The notes below the pieces were generated by a model. The model was not told where the DNA came from. It made no database searches and worked only from the letters and a program-made list of their open reading frames with translations. From contig CM059584.1 of the NCBI GenBank assembly GCA_030407085.1, positions 66,741,501 through 66,805,500 on the forward strand: a DNA stretch of 64,000 nt, written 5' to 3'. The translations under genes and the position numbers were made by a program. Each line of letters opens with the position of its first letter. Position 1 is the stretch's first letter. Positions 11,756 through 22,676 of the stretch are shown here, one piece after another. The stretch comes from Trichopria drosophilae. Its lineage: Eukaryota > Arthropoda > Insecta > Hymenoptera > Diapriidae.

Positions 11756-12084
11756 GTAACCGCCCCCAGAGTGGCCAAAGACCGTAAAACGGGCTCAAGG
11801 GTCAGCACGAGGTTACTTACTCCGGGGTTATCGTGCAGGTCCGTGAAGTGCCTCCTCATCCTCTTTAAGTCACCGAGGGTGAGGCTGCACTCCACGCATC
11901 CAAACACTTTAACATACCCCGGATGCCTGATCCGGAGATGTTTACTCAGGTCCTCGTGCCTGATGTATATGCCACGACCCTTGACACCATGTGTATACGG
12001 TGTCCGGCCGTCGTGGCAAAATGGGCATGTGACATGGGGGGGGAGGGGGAAGTGCACTATCACCTCCCTACTGTCCTCCCCCAT
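11725..12084 (-). pseudogene. R2-type element N-terminal zinc-finger part, internally deleted
   Basis: About 119 residues with two CCHH fingers: CPFCHDGRTPYTHGV...HLRIRH (~20-54) and CVECSLTLGDLKRMRRHF...H (~63-85). These match the N-terminal DNA-binding fingers of R2-type proteins. About 30 codons later the frame runs directly into sequence coding for the RT catalytic box, in another frame. The central part (RNA-binding region and RT fingers/palm) is therefore deleted and the join is out of frame. The element cannot make a full protein. Confidence 0.75.
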
Positions 12085-12109
12085 AGCGTGCCGCAGATGC
12101 CGGAGAAGG

Positions 12110-12440
12110 GGCAGAGAATAGGTGGGAGGAAAAAAATAATTGGGGGGAAATAGTTAAAAAATAAGGGTAGATAAAAACAAATAAAAAAGGGGATGGGAGG
12201 CAAGGGCACAACAAAAAGTAAATAAAAGTAAAATAGAGGGAAATAAATAAATAGGGGTAAATAAATAACAATAAGGACCACCAAATAAATACACAAATAA
12301 AATAGAAAAAGGAGGGACAGCAGAAAAATAGAGGGAAGTAAATAAATAAGGGACAGAAAAATAAAATATGTAAACAAAACAAAATAAATATATAAACAGA
12401 ATAAATAGGTAACTAATCAAAATAAAATATTTTCAAAGTG
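12110..12440. repeat. Purine-rich low-complexity tract
   Basis: About 330 bp of almost only A and G on the plus strand (words such as AAATAAATAGGGG). It lies at the 5' side of the R2-type element. Open frames on the minus strand (Phe/Tyr/Leu/Ile-rich) are composition artefacts. Confidence 0.75.
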
Positions 12441-12746
12441 CAGACATATAAGAACAGAAAAAAAGATCATCTTAGCCATGAGGCCGAGAAGCGATCTACA
12501 CATAACCTATATACTACACATAATCGACACCGTCAACAGTTAGTCGGCGGCCTGTGCCGTAGCGAGCGCATCGCAAACATTGTCTTATTTTCATTCAAGA
12601 TAATATTGACGAAGCGTCGATCACAGAAATACTATTCACGGTGTCGATAACTACCGACTGATGTCGGTAGCAGTCTCAAATTCGTACCTTCGCCCAGCAA
12701 GGTTTCCTGAAGTATCCGCAATGGAAATAATCAGAAAAAGTTGCCG

Positions 12747-12829
12747 GACGGGGATTCGAACTTACGACCTAAGGAACGTTCAGTTTACGAGGCGAGCATG
12801 CTAACCACTTAACCATCGCGTTCCCATTA
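12747..12829 (-). other. tRNA-derived sequence (SINE head or tRNA relic)
   Basis: On the minus strand there is an A-box-like segment (TGGTTAAGTGGTTAGCATGC) and a B-box-like segment (GTTCGAATCCCCGTCCGG). The T stem and acceptor stem do not pair well, so this is not a functional tRNA. It shares GGACGGGGAT(T)CGAACT and the following ACGACCT with the SINE at 40243-40622. Confidence 0.55.
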
Positions 12830-12950
12830 GTATGTTACTTTTTTAAAGAAAGGTGTAGATGATAACTGTAACTTTGGTTTTAGGTTTGATAAGATAAGAT
12901 GTGAGTGTATAAAGGGGAGGGGGGTGGGGGTAATAATTTCAATATTTTTA

Positions 12951-13153
12951 TAGCGTATTCGGGCGGACTGCATCGTCTGCACCGTTTATGCATTTTTCAG
13001 TGCACGTGTTCGGGCAGTTGAACAACTCCCACGCAAGCTGTACATTTCTTGCATTTTCACGGGACGTAGATTAGGAACTAGTGAGTCTGAGGGCAAAGCG
13101 GAGAAACGGTGCAAAACAGGTGCAGAAACGGTGCAGCCCACCCGAATACGCTA
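12951..13153. mobile_element. MITE, ~203 bp
   Basis: The terminal inverted repeat is TAGCGTATTCGGGCGG at the left end. The right end carries its inverse with one or two changes (CCACCCGAATACGCTA). The inner sequence also has inverted CGGTGCAG/CTGCACCG words. It is non-coding. Target duplication is probably TA-type but not certain. Confidence 0.75.
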
Positions 13154-13288
13154 TTAGAGAATTCAAAAGGGAGGGACGAGCCCAGATTATATGGTTGAGG
13201 ACTTCGACGTCTCGACGTTATGTGTTAGAATAATTGTCTAATTGTAAGTAAAAACGTCCAGCGCAATTGTTGGGATCTAGAAACAATT

Positions 13289-14000
13289 TGTAACGGTTTT
13301 CTGTTTTCGTCTATCTCGTCGTGCCCCGTTCTGTCGGCTCGTAACGGCGAGTAGACTATAGGTACGGTGAAGGAAAGACAACTAACTCGATATTTAAAGA
13401 ATTAATCTAGTATTTATTCGATCAACTTAAATCTAGTACAAAGAGCAGCACTTAACCGTGAAATGACCGTGCACGAATATTACCGAGGTTTACCGAATAT
13501 GGGCAATCCAGGATCGGACCCTCTCTGCGATGGAATAGGGCAGTGTACAAGGTTCCGCGACAGTCGGCAATGAAGATCAGATGAGTCGAGAGCAGGACTC
13601 TCGAGGCGGAAATATCTTATTATTGAGATTACCGAGGTCGGTCGGTAAGATCGATCGGAGCAATACTCCTGGGAACGGTCGGTCGGAAGTCGAGAGCAAT
13701 ACTCCGTGGAACGGTCGGTCGGAGGTTGAGAACAATACTCTCGGGACGGAGCAATACTCCGGGGAACAGAAAAGGCCGGTTATGCGAGCACATCTCAGCG
13801 CCTGGTTTTATGCAATGAGAGCAAGACTTTCGCTGCTGGTTGACCGGGGACAACTGATTATATCTGGTTGCGCTCGGCCTTATATATGCGTGATAAGGCA
13901 CGGGGCGCCGACGCCTGCTGGCCCGTGCCTGCCAACGCGTGGGGCCCGGTAGGGTCGGCCTACGGCCCTGTGACGCGCGTAATTCAATTCTCGCGTTACA
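13289..14000 (-). repeat. 3' LTR of a Gypsy element
   Basis: The ends are TGTAACGG (13289) and GCGTTACA (14000), the TG..CA inverted ends of an LTR. A polypurine tract (C8T8 on the plus strand) abuts the 14000 end, which is where an LTR must start for a minus-strand element. Integrase-coding sequence lies upstream at 15468-16880. Inside the LTR, at about 13600-13770, a ~40-bp unit (GAACGGTCGGTCGGA, GAGCAATACTC) is repeated about three times. The matching 5' LTR is not in the window, because the element is truncated. Confidence 0.75.
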
Positions 14001-14016
14001 CCCCCCCCTTTTTTTC
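14001..14016 (-). promoter_or_regulatory. Polypurine tract of the Gypsy element
   Basis: On the minus strand this is A8 followed by G8, ending at the first base of the LTR (TGTAACGC). Polypurine tracts prime plus-strand DNA synthesis in LTR retrotransposons. Position and purity support the call. Confidence 0.75.
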
Positions 14017-14363
14017 GAGAAGAGAAGAAACAAGACGCTTAGATTACCAACCTTTTTAAATTGTCCCAACTGCAAACTTAATTACCCTGGTTGGATCGAA
14101 CGGAAAAAAAATACTACCTAAATGTAAACAAACTTAGTAATCGCAGTCGCCGATTTAACAAAACATTTTTTTTTTTTTAACGCTAGCGGCTGCGCAGCCG
14201 GTACACGTGGGAGTCATCTCGCATTACAACCTGCGCGGGTTCTTATATACTACGAAAAAATAAACGGCGTCAATGCCTGAAGATAACGGGGATCGACCCA
14301 GTGGTCGGTCTACCCACACCCGCTGGTCATCTTAGCTTACAAAAGAAATATACAGTAAATATC

Positions 14364-15467
14364 TTACGTCTCACTGCTTCTCTGATGGAACACGACGCTC
14401 TTTAGACGGCCTTGGGTATCCCATCGTGCGACGTATTGCCCCTCGCTAGTGCGATGTCTCCATCGTCTACGGGTTCTCGGAATGTACACCGATATCATCA
14501 CTTGCTGCGGTCCCATCATTATCGGAAAAGTATCCGGCGAGGCGTTGTAGTCGGATGGCGAGGGTTCTGCGCCATCCTCTCGTGGTGGGGCCGGTGGGAC
14601 TATCCTCTCGGCACTTACAGGCTGGACTGGAACGGTGGTGGTCGGAAGTCTGATCGCTGCTTCGGTGACCGGCACTAAGGGCGGCACTGGAGTGCGCGGG
14701 CGTTCGATAGTGGGGATTTCGTTGTCGCTGTGGCTGTCGCAACTGTTGCATGTGCTGCAACTGCTGCTGCTACACGTTCTGCAACTGCTGCTGCACTCGC
14801 TGCTCGTATCGGTTCGAGGCTTCTGTACCGCTGTGGATTCGTCGGTTATGGCTCTCCGCTGGTTCTGGTGAGGTCAACTGGGTGTCGTACGGTGCGGTGT
14901 CTATGCATCCCACTATGTTGGGTGCTGTCCGGCGTCGCGGGATTCGATATCCGGGCTTGAGCCCGCTTCGCGTGACCAAGAATGTGGGAGCACTTACCCT
15001 CGGCGTCTCGTTCAGTGGCGGCGGTACGATCGGCGGCTGTGCCGGGCTCCGACGATGTGTCGTGGTACGCCTGATTCTGCGAACTTTCGGTCCGGCCAGA
15101 GTTCGTGGAGGGGTTGTTATGATGCGTGCTAGAGGGCGTTGAGCTGGCGCAAAATGTCTCGGAAACGGCCGCGGTAGTGGTTGACCGGGTAGCACTTCTA
15201 TTCGCAGCTGGTCGACCCGGACGTCGCTTAGAATGCGCAGCCGGCGTTGATTGGGCGCTTGAAGCCTTTGAGGAGTTGCGCTGGTTGGTGGCCGTCCTGG
15301 GCGTATAAGGACGAGGGCGCAGACCTGCGCTTCGTGGTCGCTCGTGGCACGGTCCATCCTGCTCGAGCGTCGGTGCTAAACTGAGGGGCGGCTCTTTAGA
15401 ATCGCGCTGACATTCTTGGCGCGCTTGCACGTTGACTCGTTTGGGTCTTCCGCGCCGCCGCGTTCCT
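14364..15467 (-). pseudogene. Gypsy polyprotein C-terminal tail, frame-broken
   Basis: After the integrase frame stops at 15468, coding-like sequence rich in Arg, Pro, Gln and Thr continues in other frames to about 14364. It carries a short AT-hook-like GRP core just after the C12 homopolymer (15487-15498), where the frame changes. A Gln-rich stretch near 14710-14810 comes from a CTG/CAG-type trinucleotide repeat. The other Gypsy element in the window also has AT-hook motifs after its integrase, which supports this being the polyprotein tail. Whether it includes a separate third reading frame cannot be told. Confidence 0.45.
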
Positions 15468-16880
15468 TCAATCGCCTCTGGTTGAAGGGGGGGGGGGGAC
15501 GCTCCTTCGGCGGCGCCAGGTTGCGTTACCTCTGGTGTCTGGTCGGGGGAATTGTGGTACCGGTACCGCTTCTTCGCGTTCTTCCGACATGGGCTTCAGG
15601 TCGGAAATATGTATATGTCGGTAGGTACGGCCATTCCGGGTAATGTCGAAAATCACAGGCGAACGGACTTTAATAACAGTATAGGGGCCACTTAACTTTG
15701 CGCACAATGCCCCATTCTTAAAGGCTGCTTTATTAGACAGGGTTCGTTCTTTCTTCCATACCCTATCGCCAATTTCGGATACCCACTGGCGACGACGCAA
15801 ATTATAATGTCTTTCTTGACGAGTAAATGCATTGGCCAGGTTATTACGTACTAGGTCAAAACAATCCTGTAACTGCTCTAAACGGTCGTTAGCACTGACT
15901 TTACTGTCCGGGGGTTGATACAACCTTCCGGGCACGCGAAATTCACGTCCCGTGTTCAAAAAGATAGGTGTGAATCCAGTAGATTCGTGTACCGCGGAGT
16001 TGTACGCTGCTTGGAACTCGTGTAACAACTGGTCCCATTGGCGTTGTTTAGGCCCCACATACTGACTTATCATTGTTTTTACCACACGATTGGTGCGTTC
16101 AATCGGGTTGCAGTGGGGCGTATACGGGGGCGTAGGTCGGTATTCCGCGCCGGCGTCTCGGAGTAACTGCTGGAATATTTTGGATAGGTACTGCTTCCCA
16201 TTGTCACTGGTCAGTAATCTCGGAGCACCGTGTCGTAAAAAATGCTCGTGGATGATCCGTATGACGGCGTCGTCGGTCGCATTCCTTAGGGGTCGGATCT
16301 CCAGCCATTTCGTAATACGGTCTTGGTATGTAAGTACCCACCTGTGACTACTACTGGAGCGTGGCAATGGGCAGATTAAATCGCTACTGGCATGTTGCCA
16401 CGGTTCGTCAACCGGGGTAGCCTGCATATACCCAGGTGTGGATTGCTGTGACGGCTTATATTCGGCGCAACGTCGACATTGCCGGACATAACGAGCGGTG
16501 TCTCGTGCGATTCCGGGCCAGTAGTAGCACGAATATAGTCGTCGTAGCGTTTTCGTGAGTTCGAGATGGCCCGCAGTTGGCGCATCATGACACTCCAGTA
16601 GCACGATTAACCTGTCTTTACTGGGCACACATAACTTCCATTCATGCGCGTCTGGTCTCTGGAAGTTCTTAGGGATCCGTCGATATAGTTGACCATCCTG
16701 CACACGGAATCTTTGGTCGGTACATGTGACGCTCTGCACTGCTTGGAACATCCGATCGTGCCAGTCGTGTGTGATGGTGCTAATTTCTGCGACAGGACTG
16801 CGTGACAGTGCATCGGCCACTACATTACTAGTACATTTTCGATACTTCATGGAAAAGTCGTACTGCTGGAGTTCTAACGA
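15468..16880 (-). pseudogene. Gypsy pol fragment: end of RNase H and integrase
   Basis: It begins inside RNase H (LELQQYDFSMKYRK...ADALSRS), followed by the integrase zinc-binding HHCC region (HLELTKTLRRLYSCYYWPG... CRRCAEYK) and the catalytic core with D (SSDLICPLP), D (LTSDNGKQY) and E (NPIERTNR). A GPY/F-like segment (AKLSGPYTVIKV) follows. The three acidic residues are present. Protease, RT and gag are missing because another mobile element (about 16876-17606) abuts the RNase H. The first ~40 residues of the open frame come from that element. The frame is lost at the C12 run at 15487-15498. Confidence 0.85.
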
Positions 16881-17606
16881 AATGGAAAGGATAGAATTTT
16901 CGGATAAGAGTGGAAAGGATGCGTATCCGTTTGGTCGGATAGAAACGGATGAACCTTGTGGTTTCATAGTAGTGGTTTCATACAAAAGTGGATTAAGTTG
17001 TAGTACTTTTTGTGGATATTTTCGGATAAATATGAGTATTTGGATAGAAATAATCGGATTTCGGATGGCATTTCTATCCTTGTGTGTGTATTCCTATCCG
17101 ATGTTTCGTTTCTAGCAAGTGGCAGAGTTTTCTCCGCTCAGTACATAAGCTAGCGTCCTGATGTATATAATTGTGAACTGTATGCGAAAGTGTATGTGTG
17201 TGTGTCTCCCCCCCCCTCTCTCTCTCTGCGTCTGCGTGTTTGGTATCTCCCTCTGTCTGTATCTCTCCCCTCCCTCTTTGTGGAATAATGGATACAGTTA
17301 TCATCACAAGATCAGATAGAAACGTATTACATTTACTACAGACAATGAATGGAAAGAAATTGATAAAAAATAAACGGATGGAACAGGATGAACTTGTACC
17401 TGATAGACTTCGGATAGATATGTATTAGTTTGGCATATTGATGCGGATGGAACAGGATGGAACCAAATTGGAACTTGTCATAAACCGGTTGGATGCAAAC
17501 ATACTGTTTCTCTATCCAATATTCGGATAAAGAATGATTAAAATAATACGTTTAGAAAACAGGGCTCAAGCGGATTGACTTGCAATCCTATCCGTTTTTC
17601 TAAGCA
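16876..17606. mobile_element. Probable non-autonomous DNA element truncating the Gypsy fragment
   Basis: About 730 bp rich in GGATAG / CGGATGGAAC words, with weakly inverted ends: CTAACGAAATGGAAAGGATAG at the left, and the reverse complement of the right end, CTTAGAAAAACGGATAGG. It abuts coding sequence of the Gypsy RNase H exactly where that homology stops. It includes a (TG)n/C8/(CT)n simple-sequence patch (about 17195-17230). No transposase. Boundaries are approximate. Confidence 0.4.
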
Positions 17607-19322
17607 GGGATCATATCACTATATTTAAAATCAAGATGCTTACCAATCTACAAATAATGTTTTTAATTTGTTCAGTCGTAAATACTCTTCTTAATTTGGG
17701 TATATCTATCGTTTCGAGGGTCGTGGCGTATGTATGGTCCGAATGAATTTGAACCATGGAAAAAATAGCTGAATTCGTTGAATCAGTTGACATCGTAACC
17801 ACAGTCAGAGCTGTCCGTTCATCATTATCTAAATAACAGAATACTCAGAAATAATGACGATATTAATCAGTGTGCGCGCGGCATCCGCGACCGTGCCGAA
17901 ATTGGTATGAGTGGCGACATCTGCAGGTGTCGCTAGACGGTTCGTCGCACTCGCGCTAATTAATTACCGATCGTCGGTATCATTAATCTGATTATTTAAA
18001 TCACGCGCGCAATAAACTGACCAGTAATAACCTTCGCGGTCTTGAAGGATCCAGTGGCGGTACCTGGTTCCGGAGGTGTTGTTCCTGGTCAGTCTGGAAC
18101 CGCTCGCAAAAGGTCACCCACGTGTGCACCATTGTCGCAACCTTTTGGAATTTTTCCAATTTGCATTTTCGCCGCGCCGCAAGAGATTCCTCGCGATCTC
18201 CGCAATTTTAGTTTAGTAGTCATTTAATGTAATTTTAATTAGTGTAAATAAAGTTATATAGTGTCAAATAGCGTTGATTCTGCTGCAAACCTGACCCGCA
18301 CCCGCACGCCAGAGGTCAGTGATTTTTATTGATAAAATCAGGGCCAGGAGCGAACAGACAGAAATAATACAGACACTGATAGTGGCCGCCGTCGCCAGAG
18401 TACCTGGTAAGAAGCCTCGTATTAAGAACGATTGAAAATGTAACAAACGAATGCCTAAAAGTACAGCATTTTCATTGAAATTCAATCTTTGATTTGATCA
18501 CAAGCATTTGAATGAAAAAAAAAATCTATTGGTAAGCGAATGTTTGAATGACATTTAATGCATATCGGTCTTGGGCGGTTTACGCCCTAAGTGTAAATTT
18601 AAATCTCCGTCCGTGTAACATCTGTAATATATTTTTCTTCAACCGTTTTCGTAAAGTACGCCCTTAAAGGACAGTTCTGAGTCCCTGAAGTAAATTTAAG
18701 AAAAGCTATTTTTTATCCTTATTCGTAGAATTGTACGACCTCGTAAAGATTGAGAATCCTCGGACGCCCATTCCATACTTGTCCTCGGACCGACGATGCC
18801 TGTCCCTGGAAACCCAATCTTTATTCATGGATCGAAAACTATCATCTGGGGGATATGCGTATATATATGAGATACAATTAGAAACGGTACACGTTGTTTA
18901 GGTATTTCGCTGATAAATTGAAGATAAAAATCCAATATAACACAAGAGGAACATTTCTTAAAGGAAGAAAGGAGAAACCGAAACAAGTATATGTATTTTA
19001 ACAAAATTTACATCAGGCAGCAATAACTGGGCTTTAGAAAAATCCACACCGAAAAATTCAGAACACGTATCTGTATAGTTATGTATAATTTTACCTAAAC
19101 ATTTATATATATTATTGGATAAAGCATGTACCTATTTTACAATACATTAACTCGGAGCTCATTGCCAAGGAAATGTCCGCTGATTCAACGTTGTCTTCAA
19201 ATTCTACATTGGTGGTTGTTTCACTCCACGTGAGCAGTTGATTAGATGGCTTTGCGGTGATTGACTCGTTGCCTCTTTAATTATTAAAAAGTCAATGGTG
19301 CTGTACAAAGTAAAGAAAAATA
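17607..19322. other. No recognised gene
   Basis: AT-rich sequence with short unrelated open frames. A GC-richer patch at 18030-18190 has no recognised motif. A 3' LTR would be expected here for the Gypsy element at 19323-25568, but no copy of the sequence at 25168-25568 was found by eye. Confidence 0.5.
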
Positions 19323-22061
19323 CTAATAAAAAAGTTTATTCTTAAGATCAACTAGTAACATGGTGAAGTACTTTTGTGTTGTAAGTACTCTTCTTTTTGG
19401 AGGAAGATTGACTAGAGGGGGTATTTCTTGGGTAATTTGTACGGTATTAGGGGTTTCTTCATTTCTACTCATAATCGGATTTTCATTACTTGGGCCGGAA
19501 AAATTATTATTAACGGGTGTATCAGGGGTCACATACAATTTCAAATCCTTGATATGTACTTTTGGATTTCTCCGAGTACTATTATCTTCAATCTCATACA
19601 CAACCGGGGGCAATACTTTAATAATTCGAAAGGGGCCGGTAAATTTGGGTGCTAATTTAGCTGCAAAATTTTGAATTCCGGACGACAGAACTCTAGTTCT
19701 TCTCATTACTAAATCATTTATTTTAAAACGGGAGTCTACACGATTTCTATTATAATATTGGGCTTGTCTTTTTGCAGCTTGCTCTAAATTCTTTCGAACC
19801 CAATCATGAATCAACGGTAATCGTTTTATTCTATCTCTCCATGCCGTGGGGTCATTACTATTAAGGGTGACTGGGTCATTATTACGGATACTTCGAGCCG
19901 GACGGGGATTGCGACCAAAATTTAAGAAGGCAGGGGTCATTTGGGTGGAGGCTTGTACTGACGTATTCATGGCAAAGCAGAATTCATTTAAGTGCAAATC
20001 CCAATCACGATGATCCATACCAACAAAAGAGGAAATCATCGTTTTTAGGGTTCTATTGGCACGTTCCACAGGATTCGCTTGGGGATGGTAGGGGGGTGTT
20101 GGGACTTTGGAGATACCTAGCTGCTGTAAATGATGATCCAAGTACTCATTATCAAATTCTATTCCATTATCGGGGACAAAATATTTTGGGCAACCCCAAC
20201 GATTGACCACTAAAGAATCCAAAGCATTCGATATTGCCGATCCTGTGGCCGATCGAAGGGCTTTTGCCTCCACATACTTGGTAAATAGGTCCTGAAAAAC
20301 AATTATGTACTGATTCTGATGTTTACTGGGGGGAAAGGGACCCATTAAATCGGCAGCTACGGTACTCCAGGGATATTCCGTAGTTCTTTCTCGCATCAAA
20401 CCTACAGGAGGGCGTTGGGATACTTTCTGGCGTTGGCATTCAGGACATCGAGCGACATATTTGGCCACATCATGAAAGATGCCAGGCCAAAAGAAGTCTT
20501 GTATCAAATGTTGATACGTTTTGTCGACTCCTAAATGACCAGACTGTGGGTTATCATGGGCATCACTTATGGCACGAAGACGGGATTCTGAGGGCAATAC
20601 TAACTTCCAAGCATCAAGGTCTTCCACGGCGGGCTCTATAACAGGGTGAGGGCGATGGTAATATATCTTATCTTCAACTATCTTCCAATTAGGGTACTTA
20701 AATGGGAATTCTCTAATATTATTCATTTTATCTTTATACCAATTATCTTCGGAATCTCCTATCGCAAAAAGGGCGGCATCAAAAGAATCATACATTCGGG
20801 AAAGGGCGTCCGGCACTACATGGAGGGATCCTTTCCTATGTATTATCTTCATATCATACGCCTGTAAGGCCAGTGCCCAACGAGCCAATCGTCCCGTCGG
20901 ATCACGTAAATTTCTTAACCACTGTAAACTACTGTGGTCTGTGATCACGTCAAAGGTGGTTCCCTCAATGTAGGGCCTGAACTTTTTTACTGCCCATAAC
21001 ACAGCTAGACACTCTCGCTCCGTTACTATATATTTCCGTTCCGCCGCAGTCAATACTCGACTCGCAAAAACAATGGGATGTTCAAATCCGTCTATTTCCT
21101 GGGTCAGAACGGCACCTACAGCAACGTCGCTAGCGTCTGTCTGGACTGAAAAGGGTAATTCGAAATTAGGGCGGGCTAAAACAGGAGTACAGGTAAGGGA
21201 ATAACGGAGGGTATCGAAGGCTTGTTGTTGTTCAGCTCCCCAGTGCCAGGATGCGTTCTTCATTAGGAGCTGTGTCAACGGGACTCGATCTCTGGATAGG
21301 TTAGGGAGGAAACGGGCATACCAACCAACCATTCCCAGGAATCGGCGTAATTGTTTCAGGGTAGTAGGAGGGGGGTATTCTAAAATAGGGGTTATTTTAT
21401 CTTGATCCGCTTTTAACCCGTCCTTGCCTATGACGTAACCCAGATATTTAACCTCGGAACAGAAGAACTCACTTTTTTGTTGATTTATATCTAAACCAGC
21501 TTCAACTAATGTTTTCAAAACAATCTCTAAATACTTAAAATGTTCGTTTTCCGATTCCGTGGCTATTATTACGTCATCTAGGTAGGCAAAGACATGGGGT
21601 TCCCAAGCAGGATCAATGAGTCTATCCATTAGCCTTTGGAATGTGGCAGGGGCATTTGTTAATCCAAAAGGCATTCTCTTAAATTGAAACATGCCTCTTC
21701 CTGGGATGGCGAAGGCGGTGATTGGGCGACTACTGGGTTCTACGGGGACCTGGAAGTATGCTTGGCTTAAATCTAATTTGGAAACACAACGGGCACGACG
21801 CATTGCTGATAAAATACGTTCCATATTAGGGATGGGATACGCGTCTTTCAAAGTTACTTTATTAACATCTCTATAATCTATACAAAATCTGTGCATACCG
21901 TCGGCTTTTGGAACAATTACAGGGTTACTCATCCACGGGCTCACAGATTTCTCAATTACATCCTCACTTAACATTTTATCAACTTCCGTTTGGGCAATTC
22001 TCAACATATAAGGGGATAACACACGGGGTTTTTTGTCGAATAGGGGGATGATTTTGTACAT
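19323..22061 (-). CDS. pol: Gypsy pol: reverse transcriptase, RNase H, integrase
   Basis: 912 residues. RT has FCIDYRDVNKVT (~60) and the catalytic YLDD (~160). RNase H follows with TDASDVAVGAVL (~310) and TDHSSLQWL. Integrase has HHCC (HDNPQSGHLGVDKTYQ... CPECQRQK, ~490-540) and a D,D,E core (AADLMGPF, PDNGIEF, NPVERANRT), then a GPY/F-like segment (KLAPKFTGPFRII). The catalytic residues are present. The true frame continues upstream in the protease piece at 21979-22638, so the Met used here is not the natural start: a one-base shift in an A run near 22029-22034 separates them. Confidence 0.93.
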   Translation of the reverse strand: MYKIIPLFDKKPRVLSPYMLRIAQTEVDKMLSEDVIEKSVSPWMSNPVIVPKADGMHRFCIDYRDVNKVTLKDAYPIPNMERILSAMRRARCVSKLDLSQAYFQVPVEPSSRPITAFAIPGRGMFQFKRMPFGLTNAPATFQRLMDRLIDPAWEPHVFAYLDDVIIATESENEHFKYLEIVLKTLVEAGLDINQQKSEFFCSEVKYLGYVIGKDGLKADQDKITPILEYPPPTTLKQLRRFLGMVGWYARFLPNLSRDRVPLTQLLMKNASWHWGAEQQQAFDTLRYSLTCTPVLARPNFELPFSVQTDASDVAVGAVLTQEIDGFEHPIVFASRVLTAAERKYIVTERECLAVLWAVKKFRPYIEGTTFDVITDHSSLQWLRNLRDPTGRLARWALALQAYDMKIIHRKGSLHVVPDALSRMYDSFDAALFAIGDSEDNWYKDKMNNIREFPFKYPNWKIVEDKIYYHRPHPVIEPAVEDLDAWKLVLPSESRLRAISDAHDNPQSGHLGVDKTYQHLIQDFFWPGIFHDVAKYVARCPECQRQKVSQRPPVGLMRERTTEYPWSTVAADLMGPFPPSKHQNQYIIVFQDLFTKYVEAKALRSATGSAISNALDSLVVNRWGCPKYFVPDNGIEFDNEYLDHHLQQLGISKVPTPPYHPQANPVERANRTLKTMISSFVGMDHRDWDLHLNEFCFAMNTSVQASTQMTPAFLNFGRNPRPARSIRNNDPVTLNSNDPTAWRDRIKRLPLIHDWVRKNLEQAAKRQAQYYNRNRVDSRFKINDLVMRRTRVLSSGIQNFAAKLAPKFTGPFRIIKVLPPVVYEIEDNSTRRNPKVHIKDLKLYVTPDTPVNNNFSGPSNENPIMSRNEETPNTVQITQEIPPLVNLPPKRRVLTTQKYFTMLLVDLKNKLFY

Positions 22062-22638
22062 TGATAGTATGCTGGGCTAGATGGGTATGGGTTAGGACTG
22101 GGGAATGGGATACGGAAATTAATCGGGTTAATAGTTCATTAAGTTTTTTTTCTGCATAAAATGATGGTTTTATTAAACCGGCACAATCATAAATAGGTTG
22201 GACGGGAATCATACCAATATTTCTACCGAATTTACGAAAAGGGCCGTTTTTAGTTTTCCATATTCCTCTCTCATAATCAATCTTAATTCCAAATAATTCT
22301 AAAAAATCTATTCCTAAAACGCATGCATAACTAAGGGGGGCTACTCTCACATCTAGCAATTGGACATCATTATCTAATTTTATTTCTAGGGACACGACTC
22401 CACGCAAAGGGACAACGCTTCCGTCTACTACTCTTACTTCTTCTTCAATTGGTCTTAAAAATGGAGCCAGTATGTTCTCACAACCAACACCTAAGTATGT
22501 TTGTGATGCTCCAGAATCTACAAGGGCTTTTAAGGGGGTTCCGTTCAATTCTAACCAAACGTAGTAACGAGGATCTGATGAAGGGGAATGTATACAACCT
22601 AAATTATTCAATCGGATTTTATGGGGTTTCTGAAACAA
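21979..22638 (-). pseudogene. Gypsy protease and start of pol, frame-broken
   Basis: 219 residues with an aspartic protease site ALVDSGASQTYLG (~35-47) and the conserved VLGIDFLE further on. It leads into the RT but loses frame at an A6 run near 22030; the last ~15 residues are out of frame. Retroviral-type protease cuts the Gag-Pol polyprotein. Gag (22677-23717) is in another frame just upstream, as is usual for frameshift-expressed Gag-Pol. Confidence 0.8.
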
Positions 22639-22676
22639 ATTTTTACGGGGAGACAGAAACGATTTGGTCCCCCCGG

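Noticed and set aside
12060..12420. Three Phe/Tyr/Leu-rich frames that look like membrane proteins
   Set aside because: They come from the purine-rich low-complexity tract read on the other strand.
12747..12829. Functional tRNA gene
   Set aside because: A and B boxes are present but the T and acceptor stems do not pair; better read as a SINE head or relic.
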